From Dactylosporangium sp. AC04546 (GTDB taxonomy: Bacteria; Actinomycetota; Actinomycetes; Mycobacteriales; Micromonosporaceae), in NCBI RefSeq assembly GCF_022095675.1, contig NZ_JAHYSG010000041.1:1-64000 (forward strand): a stretch of DNA of 64,000 bases, read 5' to 3'. The translations under genes and the position numbers were made by a program. The notes below the pieces were generated by a model. That model did no database searches. It had not been told where the DNA came from and saw only the letters and a program-made list of their open reading frames with translations. Shown here piece by piece: positions 15,834 through 23,420 of the stretch (positions are counted from its first letter, which is position 1; each line of letters begins with the position of its first letter).

Positions 15834-16834
15834 CCACGACGGTGCCGGCCGTGGCCGCCGAGTGGCAGGAGTGGATCGCCCGGAACCTGGCGCTCGGGGT
15901 ACCGCCGGACTCCCTCCTCGACGTGCTGCGGGAGGCCGGCGTGGACGCCGCCACGGCGCGGGCCGAGATCGACGCGGCGCTCGCCCATCCGTACTTCCGC
16001 GCCTGCCGGTCGCTCGCCGAGTCCTCCGGTTGGGTGGAGGCGCTGCTGGAGACGTACGGCGACCTGCGCACGGCCGACGGCGGCCGGACCCTGCAGCGGC
16101 GGCACAGCGTGGCGCCCGACGAGTTCTTCGAGCGCTACTACTTCGGCCACCGCCCCGTGGTCCTGCAGGGCCTGACGGACGACTGGCCGGCCCGCCACTG
16201 GACCCTGGCCGGCCTGCGGGAGCGCTTCGGCGCCGCCGAGGTCGAGGTGATGACCGGCCGTGACGCGGACGCCGACCACGGCTGGCGCTACGACACGCAC
16301 CGCACGCCGATGTCGTTCGGCGACTACCTGACGATGGTCGAGACGGGCGGGCGGACCAACGACTACTACATGGTCCCCCGCAACGAGAACTGGCAGCGCC
16401 CGGAGCTATCGGCGATGCGCGCCGAGGTGCGCCCGCCGGCCGGCCTCGTCCCGCCGGACGTCACGCCGGACGACATGACCCTGCTCATCGGCCCGGCCGG
16501 CACGGTCACCCCGCTGCACCACGACAACATGAACATCCTGCTGTGCCAGGTCATGGGCCGCAAACACGTCCGGCTGGTCCCGTCGTGGGACCGCCACCGG
16601 GTGTACCCCAGGGGCGGCACGTTCAGCCACGTCGACGCGTGGACGCCGGACCTGCGCCGCTTCCCCGACTACGCCGCGGCGACGGTCCTGGAGACGGTCC
16701 TGGAGCCGGGCGAGGCGCTGTTCATCCCGGTGTGCTGGTGGCACTGGGTCCGGGCGCTGGACGTGAGCATCACGGTGAGCTTCCACCGCTTCACCCACCC
16801 GGCCTCCGCGGTGTACCTCACAGCGCCAGCTTGA
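15830..16834 (+). CDS. JmjC/cupin_8 Fe(II)/2-oxoglutarate oxygenase
   Basis: A 334-aa cupin-like protein starting at GTG 15830 with GGAGG seven bases upstream. Residues 1-80 form a helical N-terminal region (EWIARNLALGVPPDSLLDVL). Residues about 90-325 are the cupin_8/JmjC domain. The iron ligands are visible: His230-x-Asp232 in TPLHHDNMN and His305 in CWWHWV. RKHVRLV and DVSITVSFH are typical beta-strands of the family. Such enzymes hydroxylate side chains of proteins or peptides using 2-oxoglutarate. The overlapping 51-codon upstream frame is a candidate substrate. The 3' end overlaps a convergent GNAT gene by 17 bp. There is no transporter or protease alongside. Confidence 0.88.
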   Translation: MTTTVPAVAAEWQEWIARNLALGVPPDSLLDVLREAGVDAATARAEIDAALAHPYFRACRSLAESSGWVEALLETYGDLRTADGGRTLQRRHSVAPDEFFERYYFGHRPVVLQGLTDDWPARHWTLAGLRERFGAAEVEVMTGRDADADHGWRYDTHRTPMSFGDYLTMVETGGRTNDYYMVPRNENWQRPELSAMRAEVRPPAGLVPPDVTPDDMTLLIGPAGTVTPLHHDNMNILLCQVMGRKHVRLVPSWDRHRVYPRGGTFSHVDAWTPDLRRFPDYAAATVLETVLEPGEALFIPVCWWHWVRALDVSITVSFHRFTHPASAVYLTAPA

Positions 16835-17279
16835 ACCCCACGTGCGTGGCGGTGAACCCGAGGCGCTCGTAGAAGCGGTGCGCGTCCGGGCGGGCCGCGT
16901 CCGAGGTCAGCTGCACGAGGGCCGCGCCGCGGCGGCGGGACTCCTGCACCGCCCAGCGCAGCAGCGTCTCGCCCAGGCCCGCGCCGCGCGCCGACGACGC
17001 GACCCGGACCGCCTCGACCTGGGCGCGCAGGGCGCCGCGGCGGGCCAGGCCGGGGATGAACGTCAGCTGGAGCGTGCCGACGACCTCGCCGTCTCCCTCG
17101 CCGTCCCCGGTCGTCGCCACCACGAGGAGCTGCGCCGGGTCGGCGGCGACGGCGTCGAAGGCGGCCTCGTACGGTCCCAGGTCGCCCGGCGACTCGCGGA
17201 TCGCGCCCAGGGCGTCATCGGCCAGCAGGGCTACGATCCGCGGCACGTCCGAGCGGGTCGCCGGCCGGATGGTGATCAC
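16818..17279 (-). CDS. GNAT-family N-acetyltransferase
   Basis: A 153-aa acetyltransferase with VRVASSARGAGLGETLLRWA as the acetyl-CoA pyrophosphate-binding motif A (RxxGxG type) and AHRFYERLGF near the C-terminus. I prefer the GTG at 17279 (ITIRPATRSD), the usual opening, over a TTG 24 bp upstream. It lies downstream of, and overlaps by 65 bp, the 3' end of the MFS transporter on the same strand, so the two are probably co-transcribed. The substrate is unknown; small-molecule acetylation is likely. Confidence 0.88.
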   Translation of the reverse strand: MITIRPATRSDVPRIVALLADDALGAIRESPGDLGPYEAAFDAVAADPAQLLVVATTGDGEGDGEVVGTLQLTFIPGLARRGALRAQVEAVRVASSARGAGLGETLLRWAVQESRRRGAALVQLTSDAARPDAHRFYERLGFTATHVGFKLAL

Positions 17280-18441
17280 GGCGGTCCACTCTAGCCAACG
17301 CAACGCCCAGGCCCGCCGTCACCAGCAGCGACGCGCTCGCCATCACGGCCATCGCGGTGCCCGGGGAGACCAGCTGGGCCACCGCGCCGGCCAGGGTCGC
17401 CCCGACCGCCTGCATGGTCAGCATGCCGGAGGAGTGCAGGCCCAGGGCCTGGCCGAGCAGCGCCGGCGGGGTCAGCTCGACCAGCCGGTCCTGCAGCAGC
17501 AGGCTGGCGCAGTAGCCGGCCGACGCGACCGCGGCCACGCCCGCGGCGAGCCACAGCGGCGGGTGGGCGGCGAAGGCCAGGTACGGCAGCGCGAGCAGGA
17601 CCAGCGCCGGGACCGTCAGCGCGCGGCGCCGCGACGCCGGCAGGTAGCGGCCGGCCAGGGCGTCGCCGGCCAGCATGCCCAGGGCGGCGGTCACGAACAG
17701 CACGCTCGCGCCGGTGGGGGCGTACGGGATGAACAGCGCCTCGCAGCCCACGATGAGGCCGTTGGGGATCCACAGCCCGAGGTACACCGCGCGGCGGGCC
17801 GGCGACGACCACAGCGCGCGGTTGCCGCGCCACGTCTCGCGCACCGACACCCGGCCGGCCGCGCGGGCCGGGCGGGCGCTCAGGCCGAACCGCGCGACGA
17901 CCGCCGCGACCAGGCTCATCCCGGCCCCGGCGAGCAGCGCGCCGCGCGGCGACACGGCCGCGACGAACACCCCGCCGAGCGCGAACCCGGCGATCTGGCT
18001 GGCCCCGACCGACATGTTCAGCAGCGAGCGGCCCAGCAGGTAGCCGCCGGGCGGGAGGATCTCGGCGAGCAGGCCGTACCGCACGCCGCCGCCCACCGAG
18101 TTCACCAGGCCCTGGGCGAGGACGACGACGAAGGCGGCGGCGATCGGCAGGCCCGGCACGGTCAGCAGCGCCGTGGTCAGCGCCGTGAACACGGCCAGGC
18201 CGGTGAGCGTGGCCCGGGGCGGCAGCCGGTCCGCCGCCGACAGCACCGTGGCCGCCCCGACGACCTGCGCGAACGACGAGCCGAAGAGGCTCAGCGCGGC
18301 GAGCAGGGGCGAGCCGGTCGCGGCGAAGACCAGCGTGCCGAGCGCCGTGCCGCTGAGGGTGGCCGCGGCGACCTGGGCGGACACGGTACCGAAGAGGGCC
18401 GTGAACTCGGCGGTCGCGAACAGTTCGCGGTACGTGCGCAT
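17215..18441 (-). CDS. MFS transporter
   Basis: A 408-aa major facilitator with about 12 hydrophobic segments (for example ALGTLVFAATGSPLLAALSL, QIAGFALGGVFVAAV, AVYLGLWIPNGLIVG). It is of the actinobacterial drug-exporter-like type with a short charged C-terminus. It is divergent from a DUF5937/ArsR-like regulator, with a perfect inverted repeat in the gap. Its 3' end overlaps the start of a GNAT gene. The regulator, exporter and acetyltransferase together look like a small detoxification or self-protection unit, though the compound is unknown. Confidence 0.88.
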   Translation of the reverse strand: MRTYRELFATAEFTALFGTVSAQVAAATLSGTALGTLVFAATGSPLLAALSLFGSSFAQVVGAATVLSAADRLPPRATLTGLAVFTALTTALLTVPGLPIAAAFVVVLAQGLVNSVGGGVRYGLLAEILPPGGYLLGRSLLNMSVGASQIAGFALGGVFVAAVSPRGALLAGAGMSLVAAVVARFGLSARPARAAGRVSVRETWRGNRALWSSPARRAVYLGLWIPNGLIVGCEALFIPYAPTGASVLFVTAALGMLAGDALAGRYLPASRRRALTVPALVLLALPYLAFAAHPPLWLAAGVAAVASAGYCASLLLQDRLVELTPPALLGQALGLHSSGMLTMQAVGATLAGAVAQLVSPGTAMAVMASASLLVTAGLGVALARVDRRDHHPAGDPLGRAADRSPAGR

Positions 18442-18480
18442 GGGCCGCAGTCTGCGAGCAGCGCGCGCACCGCCGGTACA

Positions 18481-18500
18481 GTTTCGCGTGGAGGCGAAAC
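18481..18500. promoter_or_regulatory. Inverted repeat overlapping a ribosome-binding site
   Basis: Perfect 7-bp arms GTTTCGC (18481-18487) and GCGAAAC (18494-18500) flank GTGGAG. The second arm ends three bases before the GTG start of the ArsR-like regulator, and its GGAGG ribosome site (18490-18494) lies within the element. A bound regulator would block both transcription of its own gene and that of the divergent MFS gene. Confidence 0.65.
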
Positions 18501-18503
18501 ATC

Positions 18504-19472
18504 GTGGGTTTGTGGCGGATCAGCGCCGACGTGCTGGCCGGCAGCCGGTTCGTCGTGTCGCCGCTGGCGGAGACGGTGGCGAGCCTGGCCGCGTTCGGCG
18601 GCCAGCACGCCACGTCGGCGGCCCAGCGCGAGTGGCTGGGCGAGCACGGCCCGGCGCTGCGGGCCCGGTGGGGCGACGACCCGTTCGCGCTGCCGTTCCT
18701 GCACGCCGCGATCCGGCCCGGCTGGATCGCCGACTTCCTGGTCAAGCCGCCACGGGCGGACGACCCGGCGTTCGCCGGCGAGCTGGCCCGGCTCGCGGCC
18801 ACCACCGACGCCGACGCGCTCGCCCACATCGCCGAGGAGTACGACCGGCCGGTGCCGCCGGTGCTGCGCGAGCCCGGCCTGGTCGGGCGGGCCGTCGAGC
18901 TCATCGCCTGGACGTGGGAGCACACCCTGGCCGGCGACTGGCCGCGCCGCCGCCGGGTGCTCCAGGCCGACGTCGTGGCCCGCACCGAGCGGCTCAGCAG
19001 CGGCGGCTGGGCCGCCGTCCTGGACGGCCTGCGGCCCGGCATGCGCTGGCTCGGCGACGGCCGGCTCCAGGTCAACACCTACGACTACCCGCCGCGCACG
19101 GTCACCGGCGGCCGGCTGCTGTTCATCCCGACCACGGCGCCGCGCGGCTGGGTCGCCTGGGAGGAGCCCGGCGACACGCACGCGCTGGTCTACCCGTGCC
19201 GGGGTTGGCTCGCCGAGACGACCACGGCCCGGGCCGCCGCGCCGCTGGCCCGGCTGCTCGGCCCGGTGCGGGCCGAGATCCTCCAGCTGCTGCTCGACGC
19301 ACCGAAGAGCACCACCCAGCTCGTCGCCCTGACCGGCCACGGCCTCGGCTCGGTCGGCGGCCACCTGCGCGTGCTGCACGACGCCGGCCTGGTCCAGCGC
19401 CGCCGCTCGGGCCGCTCGGTCCTGTACTACCGCACCCGCCTGGGCGCCGACCTCGCCGGCTCACGCCAGTAG
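18504..19472 (+). CDS. ArsR-like winged-helix regulator, DUF5937 type
   Basis: A 322-aa regulator. The N-terminal ~200 residues (RFVVSPLAETVASLAAF onward) match the DUF5937 region found in many actinomycete ArsR-like proteins. The C-terminal part (residues about 245-322) is a winged helix: ILQLLLDAPKSTTQLVALTG, then GSVGGHLRVLHDAGLVQRRR and SVLYYR. No metal-binding cysteines of classic ArsR are seen. It is divergent from the MFS transporter, and the intervening inverted repeat overlaps its own ribosome site, so it is probably autoregulatory and represses the exporter. Confidence 0.88.
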   Translation: MGLWRISADVLAGSRFVVSPLAETVASLAAFGGQHATSAAQREWLGEHGPALRARWGDDPFALPFLHAAIRPGWIADFLVKPPRADDPAFAGELARLAATTDADALAHIAEEYDRPVPPVLREPGLVGRAVELIAWTWEHTLAGDWPRRRRVLQADVVARTERLSSGGWAAVLDGLRPGMRWLGDGRLQVNTYDYPPRTVTGGRLLFIPTTAPRGWVAWEEPGDTHALVYPCRGWLAETTTARAAAPLARLLGPVRAEILQLLLDAPKSTTQLVALTGHGLGSVGGHLRVLHDAGLVQRRRSGRSVLYYRTRLGADLAGSRQ

Positions 19473-19503
19473 GCACTCGACCCGCCGCCCGTAGCCTGCC
19501 GGC

Positions 19504-20079
19504 ATGGGGTACGACATCTTCATCACCCGCGACCTCGAGTGGTATCACGCCGCTCGCTGCCCCATCGGCCTGGCCGAATGGCGGGCGGCGGTGGCGGGCC
19601 TGCGGTGGTACCCGCCCGACTGCGCGGAGCTGCCGGACGGCACGGCGCTGTGGTACCACGCCGGCGCCGTCTCCGCGAAGCACCCCTCCGACGCCGCCAT
19701 CGCGGCGATGCTGTCGCTGGCCGCGGAGCTGGACGCCTGGGTGGTGGGCGAGGAGCTGGAGGTCTACACGCCGGACGGCCCGGTCGAGGTCCCGCTGGCG
19801 CCGGGCCACCGCCTGGCGCCGGTCCGTGCCGCCGACTGGCCGGCCGTGGCGCTGCGGCGGCCGGGGTTCACGCTTTCGGAGCGGGTCCCGGCCCGGCTCC
19901 CGTCGGGGGTCCGATGGGTCGCCTGCCCGCCCGTGGTGCTGTGGTCGGCATCGGTGCCCTTCCATCACGACCCCGGCGATGGCTCGGTCGAGCTGCGCAC
20001 GGACGACCCGGCGGCGGTGCGGGCGGCGGCCGAGCTGGCCGCGGACCTCGGCGCGAGCCTGGCCCCGGACGGCGGCTGA
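19504..20079 (+). CDS. Hypothetical protein, MGYDIFITR type
   Basis: A 191-aa soluble protein starting MGYDIFITRDLEWYHAA. The opening resembles the widespread family of small bacterial proteins that begin MGYDxHITR and continue with a Pro-Ile-x-x-EW segment, present here as CPIGLAEWRAAV. A later stretch ELDAWVVGEELEVYTPDG fits that family's C-terminal strand. No enzymatic motif is evident. It follows the ArsR-like regulator by 31 bp on the same strand and may be read through from it. The biological role is unknown. Confidence 0.6.
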   Translation: MGYDIFITRDLEWYHAARCPIGLAEWRAAVAGLRWYPPDCAELPDGTALWYHAGAVSAKHPSDAAIAAMLSLAAELDAWVVGEELEVYTPDGPVEVPLAPGHRLAPVRAADWPAVALRRPGFTLSERVPARLPSGVRWVACPPVVLWSASVPFHHDPGDGSVELRTDDPAAVRAAAELAADLGASLAPDGG

Positions 20080-20385
20080 CCACGCGTTCCACGGCGTCGA
20101 CCGGCCGGGCCCGGCCTCCGCCCGCAGCCCGTGCCTCGCCCTGCTCATCGCCACGTCCACGCCGTCTCGCCCGGTCCCATCCCGGTCCCATCCCGTCGCA
20201 TCCCGGTCGGGGTGCGCCGACGGGAGAGCGCGGACGGAGAGGTTGGCGCTGGACGATATTCCTGTGGGGAATACATATTCCGGACAGGAATATCGGGCGG
20301 AGAGGACCCACTGCCGTCGGCGGGTCAGCCGGCACGGAGTGCCCCACCGCGGCCGGTCGGCGCGCGGAGCCGTTCGGGCCGAGGG
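20080..20385. other. 306-bp convergent intergenic gap with short repeats
   Basis: No gene is supported here. The gap lies between converging genes. It contains a run of near-tandem CCCGGTCCCAT-like units at about 20165-20215 and the paired palindrome at 20254-20295. The right part is G/C-rich without clear hairpin-plus-T terminator structure. Confidence 0.7.
20254..20295. repeat. Paired TATTCC/GGAATA palindrome, copy 1
   Basis: The element is two palindromes TATTCC-N5-GGAATA joined by CA. Its outer twelve bases on each side are perfectly complementary (CGATATTCCTGT and ACAGGAATATCG), so the whole 42 bp can also fold as one long hairpin. The AT-rich half-sites stand out from the GC-rich surroundings. 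A second copy with the same geometry is at 30764-30803, also between convergent genes. Confidence 0.85.
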
Positions 20386-21261
20386 TCAGGTCGCGCGGAG
20401 CTCCGCGACCACGCGGGCCGTGGCCGGGGTCGCGACGCCCAGGCGGGCGCCCGCGCGCAGGACCGAGTCGCCGATCGCGTCCAGCTCCAGCGGGCGGCCG
20501 GCCTCGGCGTCGCGCAGCATCGAGGACTTCATGGCCGGCGGGATGCTGTCGATCATCGTCAGGGTGCGGGACGGGTCCGTCGTCGTGCCGCTCGCGCTCG
20601 CCACCGCGGCCACCTCGTGGACCACGGCCTCCAGGTCGGCGCGGCGGGCCGTGCGGGCCTCGCCGACCGGGGCGCGGGCCGCCGTCGTGAGCAGGGCGAG
20701 CGGGGCCAGCAGGGCCATCTTGTCCCACAGCACCTGCGCCTCGCTCGCGCGGACCCTGACCTCGAAGCCGGCCTCGCGCAGGACCGCCGCGAGCGACTCG
20801 ACGCGGGCCGGGTCCACCGGGTCGCCGGCCAGCTCGATCGCGGAGAACGGGCTGGTGTGCTCGATGCGGCCGGGAGCCACGCGGGTCGACTCGACGCGGA
20901 TCGAGCCGGCCACCACGTCCTGGGCCGGGAAGCGGGTGCGCAGCAGGGCCATGTGGTCCACGCCGTTGAGCAGCGGCAGGATCAGGCCGCCGGGCGCGAG
21001 GCCGTCGAGGGCCTCGGGCAGCGCCGTGGCCTTGGTCGCCACCACGGTGAGGTCGGGCGGGGTGGGGATGCGAGCCTGCACCGGTACCGTGAAGTCGCCG
21101 AACTGGACACTGTGGACGGTCAGGCCGTCCCGCTCCAGCACGGCGGCCGACGAAGGGCGGGCCAGGACGGACACCGGGTGGCCGGCCCGGGCCAGCACGC
21201 CGCCGAGCAGGCCGCCGACGCCGCCGGGGCCGAGGATCGCCACGCTCCACACGCGCCCCAC
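20386..21261 (-). CDS. Ketopantoate-reductase-like (ApbA/PanE) oxidoreductase
   Basis: A 291-aa NADP-dependent enzyme of the ApbA/PanE family. The N-terminal Rossmann motif is ILGPGGVGGLLGG (residues 9-21). Family landmarks follow: VVATKATALPEAL, LPLLNGVDH, and the C-terminal helical domain with Lys in LWDKMALLAPL and the SSMLRDAEAGRPLELDAI segment, all typical. It probably reduces 2-dehydropantoate or a related 2-keto acid. The start is a GTG one base after the P450 stop (another GTG lies three codons later), so it forms an operon with the P450. No other pantothenate genes are nearby, so a biosynthetic or catabolic paralogue is possible. Confidence 0.9.
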   Translation of the reverse strand: MGRVWSVAILGPGGVGGLLGGVLARAGHPVSVLARPSSAAVLERDGLTVHSVQFGDFTVPVQARIPTPPDLTVVATKATALPEALDGLAPGGLILPLLNGVDHMALLRTRFPAQDVVAGSIRVESTRVAPGRIEHTSPFSAIELAGDPVDPARVESLAAVLREAGFEVRVRASEAQVLWDKMALLAPLALLTTAARAPVGEARTARRADLEAVVHEVAAVASASGTTTDPSRTLTMIDSIPPAMKSSMLRDAEAGRPLELDAIGDSVLRAGARLGVATPATARVVAELRAT

Positions 21262-21262
21262 C

Positions 21263-22459
21263 CTAGCGGGTGCGCACCGGCAGGGAGGTGAATCCCTTCA
21301 GGCTGAGGCTGTCGCGGCGCTCGGGCCGGCCCGCCGGGGCGAGCGACGGGAAGCGGGCCAGCAGGGCCGGGAACGCGATCTGGGCCTCCAGCCGGGCCAG
21401 GGGCGCGCCGAGGCAGTAGTGGATGCCGCCGCCGAACGACAGCGGTGCGTTGTCCGGCCGGTCGAGCCGCAGCGCGTCGGGGTCGGGGAAGCGCCGGGGG
21501 TCGCGGTTGCCGGCGCCGAGGTACGCCACCACCCGCTCCCCCGCCTCGACCGGGACGCCACCGAGCTCGACCGGCTCGGTCACGACCCGCGTCGCGATCT
21601 GGACCGGGCTGTCGTACCGCAGCAGCTCCTCGACGGCCCGCTCAGGGTCACCGAAGGCCTGGCCGGGGTGGGCGAACAGTGCGGACAGGCCGTTGGCGAG
21701 CAGGTTGGTCGTCGTCTCGAAACCGGCGGCGAACAGCAGCGCGGCGTTGCTGAGCACCTCGTCGTCGGTGAGCCGGTCGTCCGCCGCCTGCGCCTGGACC
21801 AGCGCGGTGAGCAGGTCGTCGGCCGGCTCGCGGCGGCGCTGCTCGACCAGGTCGGCGAGGTAGGCGCGGATCGTCGCGGCGGCCGGGTCGGCGGTGCGCA
21901 GCACCTCCGGGGTGATCACCTCGAGGATCTGGGTCCAGTCGCGCACGAGCGTCTGGAACTGGGCGCGGTCGGCGGCCGGCACGCCGAGCAGCTCGCCGAT
22001 GACCCCGACGGGCAGCGGGAACGCGAACGCGTCGACGAAGTCGGCGTCGCCGTCCATGCCGTCGCACAGCTCGGCGACCATGCGCTCGATCGCCGGGCGC
22101 AGCGCCTGGACGCGGCGCGCGGTGAAGGCCGAGCCGACCAGGCGGCGCAGCCGGGTGTGGTCGGGCGGGTTCAGGGTGAGCAGGCTGGTGAACAGCTGGA
22201 GCAGGGCCGGGTGGTCGCGCCAGTCGGGCAGGCCGATGAACGCGAGCATGTCGGCCGGCAGGTGGGCGAAGCGCGGGTCGCGCACGACCGTCGTGCAGTC
22301 GGCGTACCCGGTCACGACGAGCGCACCGTCCTCGGCCCGCACGACCGGTGAGATCTCCCGCAGCCGGGCGTAGCGCGGATAGGGGTCCGCCCGGCCGGTC
22401 ATCACGGTCAGCTCGTCCAGCAGCTCCAGCACCTCGGCGTTCTGCACGATCTCGGCCAT
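21263..22459 (-). CDS. Cytochrome P450
   Basis: A 398-aa soluble bacterial P450. The I-helix oxygen-binding motif is LLFAAGFETTTN and the K-helix ExxR lies in EELLRYDSP. The heme-binding loop with the axial Cys is FGGGIHYCLGAPLARLE. The usual DHTRLRRLVGSAFT C-helix segment is also present. Length and motifs are intact. It needs ferredoxin and a reductase, neither of which is adjacent. It is followed one base later by the ketopantoate-reductase-like gene, an unusual pair. The substrate is unknown. Confidence 0.95.
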   Translation of the reverse strand: MAEIVQNAEVLELLDELTVMTGRADPYPRYARLREISPVVRAEDGALVVTGYADCTTVVRDPRFAHLPADMLAFIGLPDWRDHPALLQLFTSLLTLNPPDHTRLRRLVGSAFTARRVQALRPAIERMVAELCDGMDGDADFVDAFAFPLPVGVIGELLGVPAADRAQFQTLVRDWTQILEVITPEVLRTADPAAATIRAYLADLVEQRRREPADDLLTALVQAQAADDRLTDDEVLSNAALLFAAGFETTTNLLANGLSALFAHPGQAFGDPERAVEELLRYDSPVQIATRVVTEPVELGGVPVEAGERVVAYLGAGNRDPRRFPDPDALRLDRPDNAPLSFGGGIHYCLGAPLARLEAQIAFPALLARFPSLAPAGRPERRDSLSLKGFTSLPVRTR

Positions 22460-22503
22460 TCGTCCACCTTATGCCGCTCGATCGGCACGGTACGGTGTCG
22501 GGC

Positions 22504-22887
22504 ATGGCTGACGACAGCGACGTGGCCGCCTTCCTGGCCACGGTGCCCGACGCCCAGCGCCGGGCCGACGCCGAACGACTGTGTGCACTGGCCGCCGACG
22601 TGACGGGCGCCCCGCCCGCGCTGTGGAGCGGCTCGATCATCGGGTTCGGCTCGCACCACTACCGCTACGAGTCGGGCCGCGAGGGTGACACCCCGGCGAT
22701 CGGCTTCTCGCCGCGCAAGCAGGCCCTGGTGCTGTACTACCTGCCGGACGACGAGTCGCTGCGCGCCCGGCTCGGCAGCCATACGACCGGCAAGAGTTGC
22801 GTCTACGTCAAGCGCCTCGCCGACGTCGACGAGGAGGTGCTCGGCGAGCTGATCCGCGCGGCCTTCCAGACCCGCAACGTGACCTGA
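22504..22887 (+). CDS. DUF1801-type protein
   Basis: A 127-aa protein starting at ATG 22504 (MADDSDVAAFLATVPDAQRR). The order ALWSGSIIGFGSHHYRYESG, IGFSPRKQALVLYYL and GKSCVYVKRLADVD matches the DUF1801/YdhG-like fold of unknown function. It is divergent from the P450 by 44 bp, and its 3' end faces the AsnC regulator. No signal peptide or catalytic motif is evident. Confidence 0.85.
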   Translation: MADDSDVAAFLATVPDAQRRADAERLCALAADVTGAPPALWSGSIIGFGSHHYRYESGREGDTPAIGFSPRKQALVLYYLPDDESLRARLGSHTTGKSCVYVKRLADVDEEVLGELIRAAFQTRNVT

Positions 22888-22905
22888 CCTGCGCGCCCGC
22901 GCGGG

Positions 22906-23352
22906 CTACGTCGGGTCCAGCGGGCGGTCGAAGAACGTCTCCAGGACCACGATCGTCTGGGTGCCCGTCACGCCGTCGACCGCGAAGAGGCGGCGCAGGA
23001 CCGCCTGCAGCGCCTCGGTCGTCGGCGTGCGGACCTTGACCAGCAGCGACGCCGAGCCGGCGATCACGTGCGCCTCCTCGATCTCCGGCAGCGCCGCCAG
23101 GGCGTCGCGGGTCGGCGGGTCGCCCATCCAGGCGTTCGACTCCAGCAGGACGTACGCGAGCACGCCCCGCCCCACGGCCGCCGGGTCCACCTCGACCGTC
23201 GTGCGCCGGATGACGCCGCGCTCCCGCAGCTTGCGGACCCGCTCGTGGGCCGCGCCCGCGGACAGGCCGACCGCCTGGCCCAGCGCGGCGTAGGCCACGG
23301 TGGCGTCCCGCTGGAGCTCGGCGAGGAGCCTGCGGTCGATGTCATCCAACAC
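22906..23352 (-). CDS. Lrp/AsnC-family regulator
   Basis: A 148-aa feast/famine regulator. The N-terminal helix-turn-helix is LDDIDRRLLAELQRDATVAY followed by GLSAGAAHERVRKLRERGVI. The C-terminal RAM ligand domain contains HVIAGSASLLVKVRT and GVTGTQTIVVLETFF. It is divergent from the SMP-30-type gene with a 68-bp AT-richer gap (23353-23420) that likely holds both promoters and its binding site, for example around TTGACTGAAGCTGATTCGG. It probably senses an amino acid or related small ligand. Confidence 0.92.
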   Translation of the reverse strand: MLDDIDRRLLAELQRDATVAYAALGQAVGLSAGAAHERVRKLRERGVIRRTTVEVDPAAVGRGVLAYVLLESNAWMGDPPTRDALAALPEIEEAHVIAGSASLLVKVRTPTTEALQAVLRRLFAVDGVTGTQTIVVLETFFDRPLDPT

Positions 23353-23420
23353 TTTGCCTCCTTGACTGAAGCTGATTCGGCAATGATACCGTCAGGCCAG
23401 ACGTAGTCCTGGGAGGCGGG

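Noticed and set aside
18173..22351. A 1392-codon plus-strand frame across the regulator, P450 and neighbours
   Set aside because: Composition is repetitive and it spans several validated genes on both strands, so it cannot be a real gene.
12799..22459. A hidden secondary-metabolite cluster around the AfsR-like gene, P450 and JmjC oxygenase
   Set aside because: There are no polyketide, nonribosomal-peptide, terpene or lanthipeptide core genes, and the genes between are unrelated units with own regulators. Only the small-peptide/JmjC pair remains a candidate.
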